A stretch of 64,000 bases of DNA. Source: Actinomyces urinae. GTDB lineage: Bacteria; Actinomycetota; Actinomycetes; Actinomycetales; Actinomycetaceae. Positions 46,833 through 56,374 of this stretch are shown piece by piece; within the stretch, counting starts at the first letter, position 1, and every line of letters starts with the position of its first letter. Made by a program: the position numbers and the translations under genes. The DNA lies in NCBI RefSeq assembly GCF_900119695.1, contig NZ_LT632547.1, forward strand, positions 186,001 through 250,000. Direction: 5' to 3'. The notes under the pieces are model-generated. The model was not told the DNA's origin, made no database searches, and saw only the letters and a list, made by a program, of their open reading frames with translations.

Positions 46833-47667
46833 GAGTTTTGGAACGCGGCTAGGCAGGGCTCTGGCTACCCGCGGGCCGGTTTGTGCGGGTATTGATCCGC
46901 ATGCTGGTTTGCTTGAAGCCTGGGGATTACCAGTAAACGTGCATGGCTTGTCAGAGTTTTCGAAGCGCGCCCTTGACGGGTTGAGCGAGGCGGCGGCTAT
47001 CAAACCGCAGTCGGCCTTCTTTGAGCGCTTTGGTGCGGCGGGAGTAGCGGTTTTAGAGGAGCTGTTGCAAAGCGCTCGTGAACGCGGCGTAATCACGATT
47101 TTGGACGTGAAGCGCGGTGACATCGGTTCGACGATGGCTGGTTACGCAGCGGCATATCTGCCGCAGGGCGCTCCGCTGGAGGCCGACGCGATCACGGTTG
47201 CGCCCTACATGGGGCCGGCAGCTTTCGATGAAACCGCGCAGCTGGCGGCCGAGCATGGCAAGGGCCTGTTCGCGCTCGCACTGACGTCGAACCCGCAGGG
47301 TGCTACTTTGCAGCGTTCGGTAGGGCAAGGTAAGACGGTGGCTCGCCAGGTGATTGAGTGGACGCGAGCAAAGAACGAGCAGTTTGATGCGGGTCAAAAG
47401 GTAGGTTCTTTTGGTGTTGTGATTGGGGCAACTATAGCGGACCGAGCACAGGTCGTAGGTGAGGCGCTAGCCGGCTATACCGGGCCGATCCTGATGCCCG
47501 GATTTGGTGCGCAGGGCGGTAGCGTTAACCCTGAAGATGCCGGTTTGAACATCGTGGTGTCTTCTTCGCGGGCGGTGCTAAAAGCCGGTCCTAACCCGGA
47601 AGATCTGGCTACTGCGTTGAAGGCAACGAACCGCGAAATTATGAGCGCGCTCGAAGGCGTCTCATAA
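46825..47667 (+). CDS. pyrF: Orotidine 5'-phosphate decarboxylase (type 2)
   Basis: A 280-residue decarboxylase of the longer type 2 family found in mycobacteria. [26 protein letters not shown] and the catalytic [12 protein letters not shown] are visible. It makes UMP in the last step of the pathway. It overlaps carB and its stop shares a base with the gmk ATG. pyrD and pyrE are not in this cluster. Confidence 0.95.
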   Translation: MPESFGTRLGRALATRGPVCAGIDPHAGLLEAWGLPVNVHGLSEFSKRALDGLSEAAAIKPQSAFFERFGAAGVAVLEELLQSARERGVITILDVKRGDIGSTMAGYAAAYLPQGAPLEADAITVAPYMGPAAFDETAQLAAEHGKGLFALALTSNPQGATLQRSVGQGKTVARQVIEWTRAKNEQFDAGQKVGSFGVVIGATIADRAQVVGEALAGYTGPILMPGFGAQGGSVNPEDAGLNIVVSSSRAVLKAGPNPEDLATALKATNREIMSALEGVS

Positions 47668-48233
47668 TGGATGCCATGAATCACCAGCGTCTTACTGTTT
47701 TGTTAGGTCCTAGTGCGGTTGGCAAGGGGACAGTGGTTGCTCGCTTAATGGAGTTGCACCCGCAGATTTTCTTGTCAATCTCGGCAACAACTCGCGATCC
47801 ACGCCCCGGTGAGGTTGATGGAGCGCACTATCACTTCCTCTCTCGCGACCGCTTCCTCGAGCTCGTCGCAGAAGATGCTTTCTTGGAGTGGGCCGAGGTT
47901 CACGGCATGAACTATTACGGGACTTTGAAGGCTCCGATTGAAGAGGCTATTGCTGCGGGACGTCCGGCGCTATTAGAGATCGACCTTGCAGGGGCAAGGC
48001 AAGTGCGCGAGCAGATGCCCGATGCCCAGTTCATTTTCCTCGCCCCTCCTTCGTGGGAGGAATTGGAGGCGCGGCTACGTGGACGCGGCTCTGAGACGGA
48101 AGAGCAGATGGCACGCCGCCTTGAAACTGCTCGCGTGGAGATGGCTGCCGCCGCCGAATTTGACCATGTTGTGGTTAATGACGAGGTGGATCACACAGCG
48201 CGGAAACTGGCTAGTCTTATGGGCTTAGCGTAG
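47667..48233 (+). CDS. gmk: Guanylate kinase
   Basis: A 188-residue P-loop kinase that phosphorylates GMP. Walker A is GPSAVGKGTVVARL, and the GMP-binding region shows SATTRDPRPGEVDGAHY and FLEWAEVHG. The first ATG (47667) overlaps the pyrF stop; a second ATG at 47676 is also possible. It leads a conserved gmk-rpoZ-coaBC-metK-priA run. Confidence 0.95.
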   Translation: MDAMNHQRLTVLLGPSAVGKGTVVARLMELHPQIFLSISATTRDPRPGEVDGAHYHFLSRDRFLELVAEDAFLEWAEVHGMNYYGTLKAPIEEAIAAGRPALLEIDLAGARQVREQMPDAQFIFLAPPSWEELEARLRGRGSETEEQMARRLETARVEMAAAAEFDHVVVNDEVDHTARKLASLMGLA

Positions 48234-48263
48234 GATTGTTGCGTTACGAAGCTAGGAGGATTC

Positions 48264-48533
48264 ATGACGGGAATCGTTGCCCATCCTGAAGGTATTACGT
48301 ACCCACCGATCGACGATTTGATGGAGAAGGTCGATTCGAAGTACGCGCTGGTTGTATTTGCTGCCCGCCGCGCAAGGCAGATTAACTCTTACAACCTACA
48401 GCTTGAGTCAAACATGGTTCAGTTTGTGGGCCCGGTTGTCCCGGTTGAGGCTGACGACAAGCCGCTTAGCACCGCGCTTCGCGAGATCAACGAGGGCCTG
48501 TTGATCATGGAAGAGGCCCCGGACGCCGAGTAA
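48264..48533 (+). CDS. rpoZ: RNA polymerase omega subunit
   Basis: An 89-residue subunit that helps assemble the beta' subunit. The conserved [16 protein letters not shown] segment is present. AGGAGG lies just before the ATG. TAGGAT at the end of gmk (about 48231) could be an internal promoter -10. Confidence 0.93.
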   Translation: MTGIVAHPEGITYPPIDDLMEKVDSKYALVVFAARRARQINSYNLQLESNMVQFVGPVVPVEADDKPLSTALREINEGLLIMEEAPDAE

Positions 48534-48537
48534 CATA

Positions 48538-49788
48538 TTGACATCTCTTAACAATGCCGGCACGCCGCCCCGGCGGATAATCGTTGGGGTGGGGGCCGGC
48601 ATTTCCGCGTATAAGGTGGCTGGCGTCGTACGTCATTTCGCGAAGGCAGGCGACGCTGTGCGGGTGATTCCAACGGCGGCGAGCCTACACTTCGTTGGGA
48701 AAACCACGTGGCAGGCACTTTCTGGTTCTCCCGCCCACACCGACGTTTTTGACGGCGAAGCCGGGGTAGACCACGTGGAGGCCGTGCGAGGTGCAGATCT
48801 GATTTTGATTGCGCCAGCAACTGCCGATCTGATTGCGAAGATTCGCGCCGGTATTGCCTGCGACTTGCTTACCACCACGGTGCTTGCCGCTACGTGTCCG
48901 GTAGTTATCGTCCCGGCGATGCATACCGCGATGTGGGAAAATGCCGCTACGCAGGACAACATTCGGGCTCTGAAGGAACGCGGGGTGCGCGTAATGGACC
49001 CTGTGCTTGGTGATCTCTCTTCGGGGGACAGGGGCGCGGGCCGCATGCCCGAACCAGAAGCTATTTGCAAGTTTGCTGAAGCTGTATTAGCAGAAGGAAA
49101 CCTCCTCGAAGAAAAAGACTTAGCCGGAGTGCGGGCCTTCGTGACTGCCGGAGGCACGCGCGAGGCGATTGACCCCGTGCGTTTTATTGGCAATCACTCC
49201 AGTGGTAAACAAGGGGCGGCGATCGCGCGCGCACTTGTTGAACGCGGCGCTGACGTCACCGTGTTTGCCGCAAATATTGCTCCCGGTGTGATACCCGACG
49301 GCGTGGCGGTTGTAGATACTCCCTCGGCAAATGAAATGTACGAGGCTGTCCAAGGCGCTGCCGCAAACTTCGACATGGGGTTTTTTGTGGCTGCGGTTGC
49401 GGATTTCCGCCCGCAACAAAGTTGGGAACAAAAGCTGAAGAAGACCAGTGATAATGAGGACGGGTGGTCCTTGCAACTGGTTAGAAATCCAGATATTTTG
49501 CGTGAAACTGCAAACAAATACCCGAATTTGCTATGCGTCGGTTTTGCCGCAGAGACCGGTGATGAGGCGCAAGTTTTAGAGTTTGGCCGTGCTAAAGCCG
49601 GGCGTAAGGGAGCCCGCTTTATCGCGATCAACCAGGTAGGCAACGGGCAAGGATTTGGCACCGAAAACAATCGTGTGACCGTGGTGGATGCTGCGGGGAC
49701 AAAAGTTTTGTCCGTGGCTGGAACTAAGCTTCAAGTGGCTCGAGAACTGGTAGAACTTGCAGCCACGCAGCTAGTTAAGAACAACTGA
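48538..49788 (+). CDS. coaBC: Phosphopantothenoylcysteine decarboxylase / phosphopantothenate-cysteine ligase
   Basis: A 416-residue bifunctional coenzyme A enzyme. The FMN-dependent CoaC half (~1-185) has GAGISAYK, the His of GVDHVEAV and PAMHTAMWENAAT. The CoaB half has VTAGGTREAIDPVRFIGNHSSGKQG and AAVADFRP. CoaC uses FMN, another flavin demand in this window. The start is TTG at 48538, 4 bases after rpoZ; no better start with a ribosome binding site was found. Confidence 0.93.
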   Translation: MTSLNNAGTPPRRIIVGVGAGISAYKVAGVVRHFAKAGDAVRVIPTAASLHFVGKTTWQALSGSPAHTDVFDGEAGVDHVEAVRGADLILIAPATADLIAKIRAGIACDLLTTTVLAATCPVVIVPAMHTAMWENAATQDNIRALKERGVRVMDPVLGDLSSGDRGAGRMPEPEAICKFAEAVLAEGNLLEEKDLAGVRAFVTAGGTREAIDPVRFIGNHSSGKQGAAIARALVERGADVTVFAANIAPGVIPDGVAVVDTPSANEMYEAVQGAAANFDMGFFVAAVADFRPQQSWEQKLKKTSDNEDGWSLQLVRNPDILRETANKYPNLLCVGFAAETGDEAQVLEFGRAKAGRKGARFIAINQVGNGQGFGTENNRVTVVDAAGTKVLSVAGTKLQVARELVELAATQLVKNN

Positions 49789-49795
49789 GGTAAAA

Positions 49796-50983
49796 ATGAA
49801 AGCCGCTCCACTATTTTCTTCTGAGTCCGTCACGAGCGGACACCCGGATAAGGTTTGCGATCAGATTGCCGATGGCATCTTGGATGCCGCTTTGGAGCAT
49901 GATCCCAAAACGCGCTCAGCCGTTGAGGTAATGGCAACCACTAACCGCGTGATTGTTGCGGGAGAGCTTTCAACTACTGCCGAGCTGGATGTCGATCAGA
50001 TCGTGCGCAGAACGGTTGAACGGATCGGGTACACGCAAGAAGGCACGGGTTTTGATGCACGCACCCTGCAGGTGATGGATATTCTCGATCAGCAGTCTGC
50101 TGACATCGCACAGTCGGTGGATCGCTCAATAGAAGCGCGAGAAGAGTCCTCCGGTGATCTGCTCTCTCTCCAGGGAGCGGGCGACCAGGGCCTCATGTTT
50201 GGCTATGCCTGCGACGACACGCCAGTGCTCATGCCATTGCCAATTTACGTGGCCCACCGGCTCGCTAGTCAACTCGAACAGGTTCGCCGCACTGAGATGA
50301 GCGGGCTGCGCCCGGACGGTAAAACTCAAGTTACGGTTCGCATGGAAAACGAGCAGCCGGTCAGCCTGGACACGATCGTTGTATCCACTCAGCATGATGA
50401 CGCTTTATCGCTTGAGCAAATCCGCGAGGGCGTGAAAACCCTCGTTGTGGATCCGGTGCTGGAACAGATTGGCCAGCGCTTTGACACTTCGGAAGCGAAG
50501 CTGCTGATTAACCCATCAGGCCGCTTTGTAGTTGGAGGCCCCGCGGGTGACACGGGCGTTACGGGACGCAAGCTGATCGTTGACACATACGGCGGATTTG
50601 CACGCCACGGAGGCGGTGCCTTCTCTGGGAAAGACGCGTCAAAGGTGGATAGGTCTGGCGCATACGCAACGCGTTGGATTGCGAAGAACATTGTTGCAGC
50701 CGGATTGGCTCGCCGCTGTGAGGTGCAAGTTTCCTACGCGATCGGCCGTGCGGAGCCAGTTGGGCTACACATCAACACGTTCGGTACGGGCTGCGTTTCT
50801 GATGACCAGTTGCTGAGCGCAGTAGGTCGAGTTTTCGATTTGCGCCCTGCCGCAATCATCGAGACGTTACGGCTAAACGAGCCGGGCTTTACGGCCGTAT
50901 CGGCGTACGGTCACTTCGGGCGCGAGGGCGTTACTTGGGAGGACACTTCTAACGCAGACGAACTACGCAGCGTTCTCGGCTAA
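49796..50983 (+). CDS. metK: S-adenosylmethionine synthetase
   Basis: A 395-residue enzyme that makes SAM from methionine and ATP. The signatures GAGDQGLMFGYA and GGGAFSGKDASKVDRS are present, with SGHPDKVCDQIAD near the start. Full length. It supplies methyl donor for, among others, the Dam methylase and RsmB in this window. A perfect hairpin terminator follows. Confidence 0.97.
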   Translation: MKAAPLFSSESVTSGHPDKVCDQIADGILDAALEHDPKTRSAVEVMATTNRVIVAGELSTTAELDVDQIVRRTVERIGYTQEGTGFDARTLQVMDILDQQSADIAQSVDRSIEAREESSGDLLSLQGAGDQGLMFGYACDDTPVLMPLPIYVAHRLASQLEQVRRTEMSGLRPDGKTQVTVRMENEQPVSLDTIVVSTQHDDALSLEQIREGVKTLVVDPVLEQIGQRFDTSEAKLLINPSGRFVVGGPAGDTGVTGRKLIVDTYGGFARHGGGAFSGKDASKVDRSGAYATRWIAKNIVAAGLARRCEVQVSYAIGRAEPVGLHINTFGTGCVSDDQLLSAVGRVFDLRPAAIIETLRLNEPGFTAVSAYGHFGREGVTWEDTSNADELRSVLG

Positions 50984-50999
50984 TCAATTCTCAAGCCAG

Positions 51000-51035
51000 G
51001 TAATAGGACCCTTTGAATAGGGTCCTATTACTTTG
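51000..51035 (+). terminator. Terminator after metK
   Basis: Perfect 13-base stem GTAATAGGACCCT / AGGGTCCTATTAC with loop TTGAAT, followed by TTTGAG. It closes the pyrR-to-metK run. Confidence 0.75.
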
Positions 51036-51062
51036 AGCAAAATAAATGTCTGCAGTGCACGA

Positions 51063-51074
51063 TACGATTAAGCC
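51063..51074 (+). promoter_or_regulatory. Leaderless-type promoter of priA (-10 TACGAT)
   Basis: TACGAT (51063-51068) lies 6 bases before the ATG at 51075, with no ribosome binding site between. Confidence 0.4.
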
Positions 51075-53054
51075 ATGTCGAATCAGCCTGAAGCACTACT
51101 GGGAAGGCGAGTGGCCCGTGTGCTCGTCGATACCGCGGTGCCTCACCTAGACAGGCTCTTCGACTATGAGGCTACAGGCCAGCCGGTCCAAGTAGGCTCA
51201 CTCGTACGGGTGAAGCTCGCAGGGCGGAGAATGAATGGTTTCGTCCTTGAAATCGGCGAAGATTCTGACTTTACGGGCAAACTTGCGCCGGTAGAGCGCG
51301 TGGTTTCCGCAATACCGCTAGTGGATCAACAGATGATTACACTTGCGCAAGACCTCGCAAAACGCAATGCTGCCGCTGTCTCTAAGGTTCTGACAGCCAT
51401 GGTGCCAAGCAGGCACGCGGGGGCGGAGAAGGCGTTTATTTCCGGCTGGAACAATGCAGTAGCTGATGTCAGTGATCCCACGGGAGGCGAGTTTTCCTCG
51501 TCGTGGAGCTACTACGCGGGAGGCCATGCGTTTCTTGAGCGTATTGGCAAGGGCGAATCTCCACGCGCTGTGTGGCTTACGTTGCCGAGGGTGTTCCCTG
51601 CGCGAATGGAGCATCACCCGCTCTTAGATCTTGTGGAGGCCGTGGCCAGGTCGGGGCGGCGCACGCTGATTGTGGTGCCAACGGCTCGGGACGTGGATGC
51701 GATGGAGGCCGTTTTTGCGCAGACTAACTGGAGAGTGATTTGCCAGCGGGCATCTGATTCGCAGTATAAGAAGTACCGTTCCTATTTGGAGATCAGAGCG
51801 GGCGAGGCTGACGTGGTGATCGGCACGAGGTCTGCAGTTTATGCGCCGGTGCCTAATCTGGGCTTGATTAGTGTTTGGGATGCGGGCGATGACAGGCTGA
51901 CTGACCAACAGGCGCCGTACTTGTCGGCTCTCGAGATCGCGATGCGCAGAGCACACTTGCAAGGATGCGCGCTGGTCAGTGCAGGTCCGTCGATCTCGGT
52001 ACCAGAAACACAACTGGTGCGCTCGGGCTGGGCAGCCTCGCTAGTTGCGGACCGTGAAGTTACCCGCTCTAAAACGGCAATCATTGAGGTGCCCGACGAG
52101 TTTGATATGGAACGGGAAGGTCCGGCCGGCCACTCACGGATTCCTCCTTCGGTACAAAGTTTCATTCGCACCTCGTTGGATATTGGCCCCGTGCTGGTGC
52201 ACGTTCCAACCGGCGGATACGTGTCGGTCATCGCCTGTAGCCGTTGCGATCAGAGTGCACGTTGTAATGCTTGCCATGGGCCGCTACGGGCGTTCGCAAA
52301 CGGGGGACTGTCCTGCATGTGGTGTAACCGTCCGCAGGTGGGCTGGAGATGCGTCAAGTGCGGTAGCTCAAGTTGGCGATCGGCCCGGGTGGGATCAGTG
52401 CGAACTGCCGAGGAATTCGGGCGTGCTTTCCCTCGGACCATTATCGAAATGTCCAGTGCAGATACACCCGTTACCGAGTTTGCGAAGCCGAGCGGAATAG
52501 TAATCGCCACACCGGGTATGGAGCCCGTTACGCCCGGAGGGTATGCGGCCGTGGTGGTGCTAGACGCTTGGACAATCCTGGGACGCCCGGAACTCTGGGC
52601 CCCCGCTGAAGCGATGCGCAGGTGGATGAACATTCATTCATTGGCCAGGCCAGACGGCAAAATGATCGTGGTGGGCGTTCGTGATCCGATGATTCGTGGC
52701 TCGCTTGTGCGCCGCGATCCTCTCGGATTCGCGATGCAGTTGCTAGATGAACGTGAACTGCTCGGTTTTTTCCCCGCTGTATGCATGGTTGCAATCGATG
52801 GAGACAGGAAGAACGTTGCTTCTTTTATTGAGGAAGTAAACGTGCCCGGTAGGTGCCAGCTCGTTGGAGTGGCGGCCAGGGAGGGACGTGACCTGCAAAA
52901 AAAATACGGACGCGATCAAAGCCGCGCCATTTACAGGTGCCCGTGGGATGCAGCGCCAACCTTCATTGAGTCGGTGAAAGCTACTCAAGTTGCAAGAAGC
53001 ATGGGCCGTAAAGGCGCGGTAAGCGTTCATGTGAACCCCGCGGGCCTTCTTTAA
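51075..53054 (+). CDS. priA: Primosomal protein PriA-like, helicase motifs degenerate
   Basis: A 659-residue protein. The N-terminal DNA-binding domain and the four zinc cysteine pairs (CSRC, CNAC, CMWC, CVKC around residues 390-440) are as in PriA. No Walker A (GxGKT) is visible where expected, and the DEAH box is replaced by VWDAGDD. Actinobacterial PriA proteins are known to lack detectable helicase motifs, so this is a lineage feature and not decay of this copy. It may still help load the replisome at restart. It is flanked by metK and fmt, the usual neighbours. Confidence 0.9.
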   Translation: MSNQPEALLGRRVARVLVDTAVPHLDRLFDYEATGQPVQVGSLVRVKLAGRRMNGFVLEIGEDSDFTGKLAPVERVVSAIPLVDQQMITLAQDLAKRNAAAVSKVLTAMVPSRHAGAEKAFISGWNNAVADVSDPTGGEFSSSWSYYAGGHAFLERIGKGESPRAVWLTLPRVFPARMEHHPLLDLVEAVARSGRRTLIVVPTARDVDAMEAVFAQTNWRVICQRASDSQYKKYRSYLEIRAGEADVVIGTRSAVYAPVPNLGLISVWDAGDDRLTDQQAPYLSALEIAMRRAHLQGCALVSAGPSISVPETQLVRSGWAASLVADREVTRSKTAIIEVPDEFDMEREGPAGHSRIPPSVQSFIRTSLDIGPVLVHVPTGGYVSVIACSRCDQSARCNACHGPLRAFANGGLSCMWCNRPQVGWRCVKCGSSSWRSARVGSVRTAEEFGRAFPRTIIEMSSADTPVTEFAKPSGIVIATPGMEPVTPGGYAAVVVLDAWTILGRPELWAPAEAMRRWMNIHSLARPDGKMIVVGVRDPMIRGSLVRRDPLGFAMQLLDERELLGFFPAVCMVAIDGDRKNVASFIEEVNVPGRCQLVGVAAREGRDLQKKYGRDQSRAIYRCPWDAAPTFIESVKATQVARSMGRKGAVSVHVNPAGLL

Positions 53055-53087
53055 TATGCGCCAGACAGATTCAAAGAGCAATCAAGA

Positions 53088-53099
53088 TAGACTATTAGA
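53088..53099 (+). promoter_or_regulatory. Leaderless-type promoter of fmt (-10 TAGACT)
   Basis: TAGACT (53088-53093) is 6 bases before the GTG at 53100, and ATTAGA between them is not a ribosome binding site. Confidence 0.4.
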
Positions 53100-54038
53100 G
53101 TGAAGATCCTTTTTGCTGGCACTCCAGAAGTTGCAATTCCAACGCTTGCGGCCTTGACCAAGTCCGATCATGAGGTTGTGGGTGTACTAACTCGTTCGCC
53201 CGCTCGGCGAGGTCGTGGCCGAACTCTCTACCCGTCAGAAGTGGGAGAGTGGGCCAGTGAGAATGGCCTCGACGTCATTGAGGCGGATTCGTTCAAAGAC
53301 CCGCAGGTTTTGGAGCAAGTGCAACAAACCGGGGCTCAGCTCGGCGTTGTTGTGGCGTACGGAGCGATTATTCCCAAAACTGCTTTGGAAGGCCTCGACC
53401 ACGGTTGGATTAACCTGCACTTTTCGGCTTTGCCTCGCTGGCGTGGGGCCGCGCCGGTTCAGCGCGCTATCGAGGCGGGCGATGCGGTTACTGCCGTTGA
53501 CGTCTTCCAGCTGGAAGAAGGGCTGGATACCGGACCGGTGTACTCAACTCGACCGGTAGAAATTGACCCCGATATTAGCGGCGGCGAGCTACTTGCTGAA
53601 CTAGCCCAGATTGGGGCTAAAGACGTTGTGGACGTGGTTGATTCCATTGAAATGGGCGTTGCGAACCCGCTGGTGCAAGACGAGAGCGGAGAAACCTACG
53701 CCCACCGTATTACCCGTGACGATTTGCCAATCGACTTCACTAAGCCTGCGCTGCAGGTACACAATCAGGTGCGTGCATTCGCGCCCGCTCCCGGTGCCTA
53801 CGCCCTGCTTCCTGACGGCAGGCGGCTAAAAATTCTCGCAACTAAAATGACGGATCAGCGCAGTGGGAAACCGGGCGAGCTACGAATAGACAAGAACGCT
53901 GTATTCGTTGCGGCGGCAGACGCGTGGCTGGAACTGATTGCCGTGGCGCCAGCTGGTAAATCGCACATGGCAGCCGCTGATTGGGCCAGGGGAGCCAGGC
54001 TAGAGCAAGGCGCGGTTTTGAAAGGCAAGGAGAACTGA
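53100..54038 (+). CDS. fmt: Methionyl-tRNA formyltransferase
   Basis: A 312-residue enzyme that formylates initiator Met-tRNA with 10-formyl-THF. The N-terminal formyltransferase domain shows AYGAIIPK, NLHFSALPRWRGAAPVQRAI and the catalytic Asp segment ELEEGLDTGPV-like LEEGLDTG. The C-terminal OB-like domain follows from ~210. GTG start. Its stop overlaps the rsmB ATG. Confidence 0.96.
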   Translation: MKILFAGTPEVAIPTLAALTKSDHEVVGVLTRSPARRGRGRTLYPSEVGEWASENGLDVIEADSFKDPQVLEQVQQTGAQLGVVVAYGAIIPKTALEGLDHGWINLHFSALPRWRGAAPVQRAIEAGDAVTAVDVFQLEEGLDTGPVYSTRPVEIDPDISGGELLAELAQIGAKDVVDVVDSIEMGVANPLVQDESGETYAHRITRDDLPIDFTKPALQVHNQVRAFAPAPGAYALLPDGRRLKILATKMTDQRSGKPGELRIDKNAVFVAAADAWLELIAVAPAGKSHMAAADWARGARLEQGAVLKGKEN

Positions 54039-55471
54039 TGGAATATCGCCGAGACAACCGGCCTCCTCGGGCGCGTCGCCCCCGCGGCGTGGAAGATTCG
54101 CGCCGAGTCGCCTACGAGGCGCTGCTCAAAATTGAAACTGAAGGCGCTTACGCAAACCTCGTGTTGCCGCCCATGCTCACCAAAGCCCGGCTATCGCCGC
54201 GTGACGCGGGTATGACAACCGAGCTGGTTTACGGCACGCTTCGATACCGTGAACGCATTGACTGGGTGCTTAGCAAATGTATGAACCGCAAGATCGCGGA
54301 TGTTGATCCAGAGGTCCGCGCTATTTTGCGGATGACAGCCCACCAGATCCTGCATATGCGTGTACCTGACCACGCGTCGGTTGCCCAGGCGGTAGAACTT
54401 GCAAAACAGGTAAGCGAGCGGGGTAGCGAGAAGTTTGTAAACGGTGTAGCGCGCTCCGTGGCAGAACACTCACCCGCCGAGTGGGAGACGCGGATGCAGC
54501 GCATCGAGAACGATGCCGAGCGCCTCTCTATCATCTACTCGCACCCCCAGTGGATTATTCGGGCGCTGGCCAGTGCTCTGCAGGCGCACGGGCGCGACCC
54601 GCGTGAACTGGAAGATCTGCTGGCGGTAGACAACGTGAATCCTTCCGTCACGCTGTGTGCGCGCCCGGGCCTGATTCTGCCGATCGATCTGGCCGAGGAC
54701 GTGGAGTATTTCTTAAAGACCAGCGCCCGCCCGGGTGACTACTCCGAATGGGCGGTAGTTATTGGGGGAGGAGACCCGGGGCGTCTGCCAGAGATTCGCG
54801 ATGGGCGCGCAGCGGTACAGGACGAGGGATCGCAGCTCGTGGCCACGGCTTTCGCTGAAACCGAGGTGGGAAACGACGACGTGCGATGGCTCGACATGTG
54901 TGCTGGTCCCGGAGGGAAGGCGGGCCTCGTTGGCGCAATAGCTGACGCCAGGGGAGCACACCTTGTGGCCAACGAGGTGTCAGAACATCGCGCGAAGCTA
55001 GTTGAAGCTACCACACGCCAGCTCACTGGGATTACGGTACAGGTGGGCGACGGGCGAGACCTGGGCGGCCAGAAGTTTGACCGCATCATTTTAGACGCCC
55101 CGTGCACGGGCCTGGGCGCTCTTCGCCGGCGTGCAGAATCACGTTGGCGCAAGCAGATTACCGACGTTGCAGACCTCGTGAAACTCCAGACCGAACTAAT
55201 CGATTCTGGCCTTGACGCACTGAATGTAGGTGGTGTGCTCGCGTACATCACCTGCTCGCCTCACAAACAAGAAACTATCGACCAGATGGAACGCATTAGC
55301 GGCCGAGAGGAATTTGAGTTCCTTTCCGCTGCCTCGGCAATTGACCAAATCTCAATGACTGAAATTGAACTAACCCCCGTGAAAATGGGTAAGGGAGACG
55401 TCGTGCAGCTGTGGCCGCACCTTCATGGCACGGACGCCATGTTCCTTGCCCTGATCAAGAGAATTAGGTGA
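54038..55471 (+). CDS. rsmB: 16S rRNA m5C967 methyltransferase RsmB (Sun/Fmu)
   Basis: A 477-residue SAM-dependent methyltransferase. The N-terminal NusB-like RNA-binding domain (~20-150) is followed by the catalytic domain with DMCAGPGGKAG (SAM binding), the cysteine in LDAPCTGLG and the nucleophile in ITCSPHKQET. I start at ATG 54038, overlapping the fmt stop with AAGGAG upstream; an in-frame start further up lies inside fmt. The order priA-fmt-rsmB-rpe is conserved in actinobacteria. Confidence 0.94.
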   Translation: MEYRRDNRPPRARRPRGVEDSRRVAYEALLKIETEGAYANLVLPPMLTKARLSPRDAGMTTELVYGTLRYRERIDWVLSKCMNRKIADVDPEVRAILRMTAHQILHMRVPDHASVAQAVELAKQVSERGSEKFVNGVARSVAEHSPAEWETRMQRIENDAERLSIIYSHPQWIIRALASALQAHGRDPRELEDLLAVDNVNPSVTLCARPGLILPIDLAEDVEYFLKTSARPGDYSEWAVVIGGGDPGRLPEIRDGRAAVQDEGSQLVATAFAETEVGNDDVRWLDMCAGPGGKAGLVGAIADARGAHLVANEVSEHRAKLVEATTRQLTGITVQVGDGRDLGGQKFDRIILDAPCTGLGALRRRAESRWRKQITDVADLVKLQTELIDSGLDALNVGGVLAYITCSPHKQETIDQMERISGREEFEFLSAASAIDQISMTEIELTPVKMGKGDVVQLWPHLHGTDAMFLALIKRIR

Positions 55472-55476
55472 GAAGA

Positions 55477-56145
55477 ATGAAACCAACCATCAGCCCCTCG
55501 ATCCTTAACTGCGATATTGCAGACCTTGCCGGAGAGCTACACAAAATTCGCAACGCAGACTTCGCGCACGTGGACATCATGGACAACCACTTCGTGCCAA
55601 ACCTTACGTGGGGTCTGCCCGTTGTGGAGGCCGTGATTGCTAAGGACATCATGCCGGTGGACTGCCACCTGATGATTGAAGACCCGGACCGTTGGGCGCC
55701 CGCATATGCCGAGGCAGGTGCGGCCTCGGTGACCTTCCACGCCGAAGCCGCCAAAGCACCGCTACGCCTGGCAAATGAGATCCATAAGCAGGGTGCCAAG
55801 GTTGGATTGGGATTGAAGCCAACTACGGATATTCATGACTACGTGGATCTATTGCCCTCATTTGACATGATTCTGGTTATGACAGTAGAGCCTGGTTTTG
55901 GTGGGCAGCCGTTCTTGCATTCGCAGATGAAGAAGATCGGCCGCGTACGCGAAGCCGCGAAGGCTGCGGGCGTAGAGATCGCGATCCAGGTAGATGGCGG
56001 CGTGAATCGGGAGACCATCCAGATTGCCGCGGAGGCTGGAGCTGATGTTTTCGTTGCAGGCTCGGCAGTATTCCGCGCGGAAGATGCGTATGAGGAGGTC
56101 GAGCAACTTCGCCGGATTGCATCCGAAGCAATGCACGCTCACTGA
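55477..56145 (+). CDS. rpe: Ribulose-phosphate 3-epimerase
   Basis: A 222-residue TIM-barrel epimerase of the pentose phosphate pathway. SPSILNCDIADL, HVDIMDNHFVPNLTWG, DCHLMIEDP, GFGGQPF and VDGGVN are all in place. ATG 55477 is preceded by AGGTGAGAAG; a GTG at 55468 is also in frame. In several actinobacteria the riboflavin operon follows rpe; here a riboswitch and transporter genes follow. Confidence 0.96.
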   Translation: MKPTISPSILNCDIADLAGELHKIRNADFAHVDIMDNHFVPNLTWGLPVVEAVIAKDIMPVDCHLMIEDPDRWAPAYAEAGAASVTFHAEAAKAPLRLANEIHKQGAKVGLGLKPTTDIHDYVDLLPSFDMILVMTVEPGFGGQPFLHSQMKKIGRVREAAKAAGVEIAIQVDGGVNRETIQIAAEAGADVFVAGSAVFRAEDAYEEVEQLRRIASEAMHAH

Positions 56146-56183
56146 GAAAATGTGCTCGGCAAGTATTTTTTGTGCTTGCCGTG

Positions 56184-56189
56184 TAACAT
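56184..56189 (+). promoter_or_regulatory. -10 element of the riboswitch transcript (TAACAT)
   Basis: TAACAT stands just upstream of the FMN aptamer and would start RNA at about 56196, the aptamer's 5' end. Confidence 0.4.
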
Positions 56190-56195
56190 TGGAGT

Positions 56196-56308
56196 GTGCT
56201 CCGGGGTCGGTGTAATTCCGAGCCGGCGGTTAAAGTCCGCGAGCCGCTTCGGCGGTTGAGCTGGTGAAACTCCAGCACCGACGGTTAAAGTCCGGATGGG
56301 AGGAGCTC
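56196..56308 (+). promoter_or_regulatory. FMN riboswitch (RFN element)
   Basis: The aptamer shows the hallmark pieces in order: closing stem GCTCC (56198-56202) / GGAGC (56302-56306), CCGGGGTCGGTGTAATTCC, AGCCGGCGGTTAAAGTCCGCGAG, a variable GC-rich hairpin, TGGTGAAACTCCAGCACCGACGG and TTAAAGTCCGGATGGGAG. These match the conserved RFN sequence nearly base for base. Binding of FMN would turn down the downstream genes. A downstream stem CTTGTCTG / CGGACAAG (56333-56370) ends next to the GTG of the permease gene and may hide the translation start when FMN is bound. Confidence 0.93.
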
Positions 56309-56374
56309 GCTTATTTAAAGCTGGCTTGTGCCTTGTCTGCCCGGACGAGTTAATCGAGGAACGGACAAGATAGC

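Noticed and set aside
56157-56181. Inverted repeat CGGCAAG / CTTGCCG after rpe as an intrinsic terminator
   Set aside because: The T-run lies in the loop, not after the stem, so termination is doubtful; it may only be a weak hairpin at the promoter of the riboswitch transcript.
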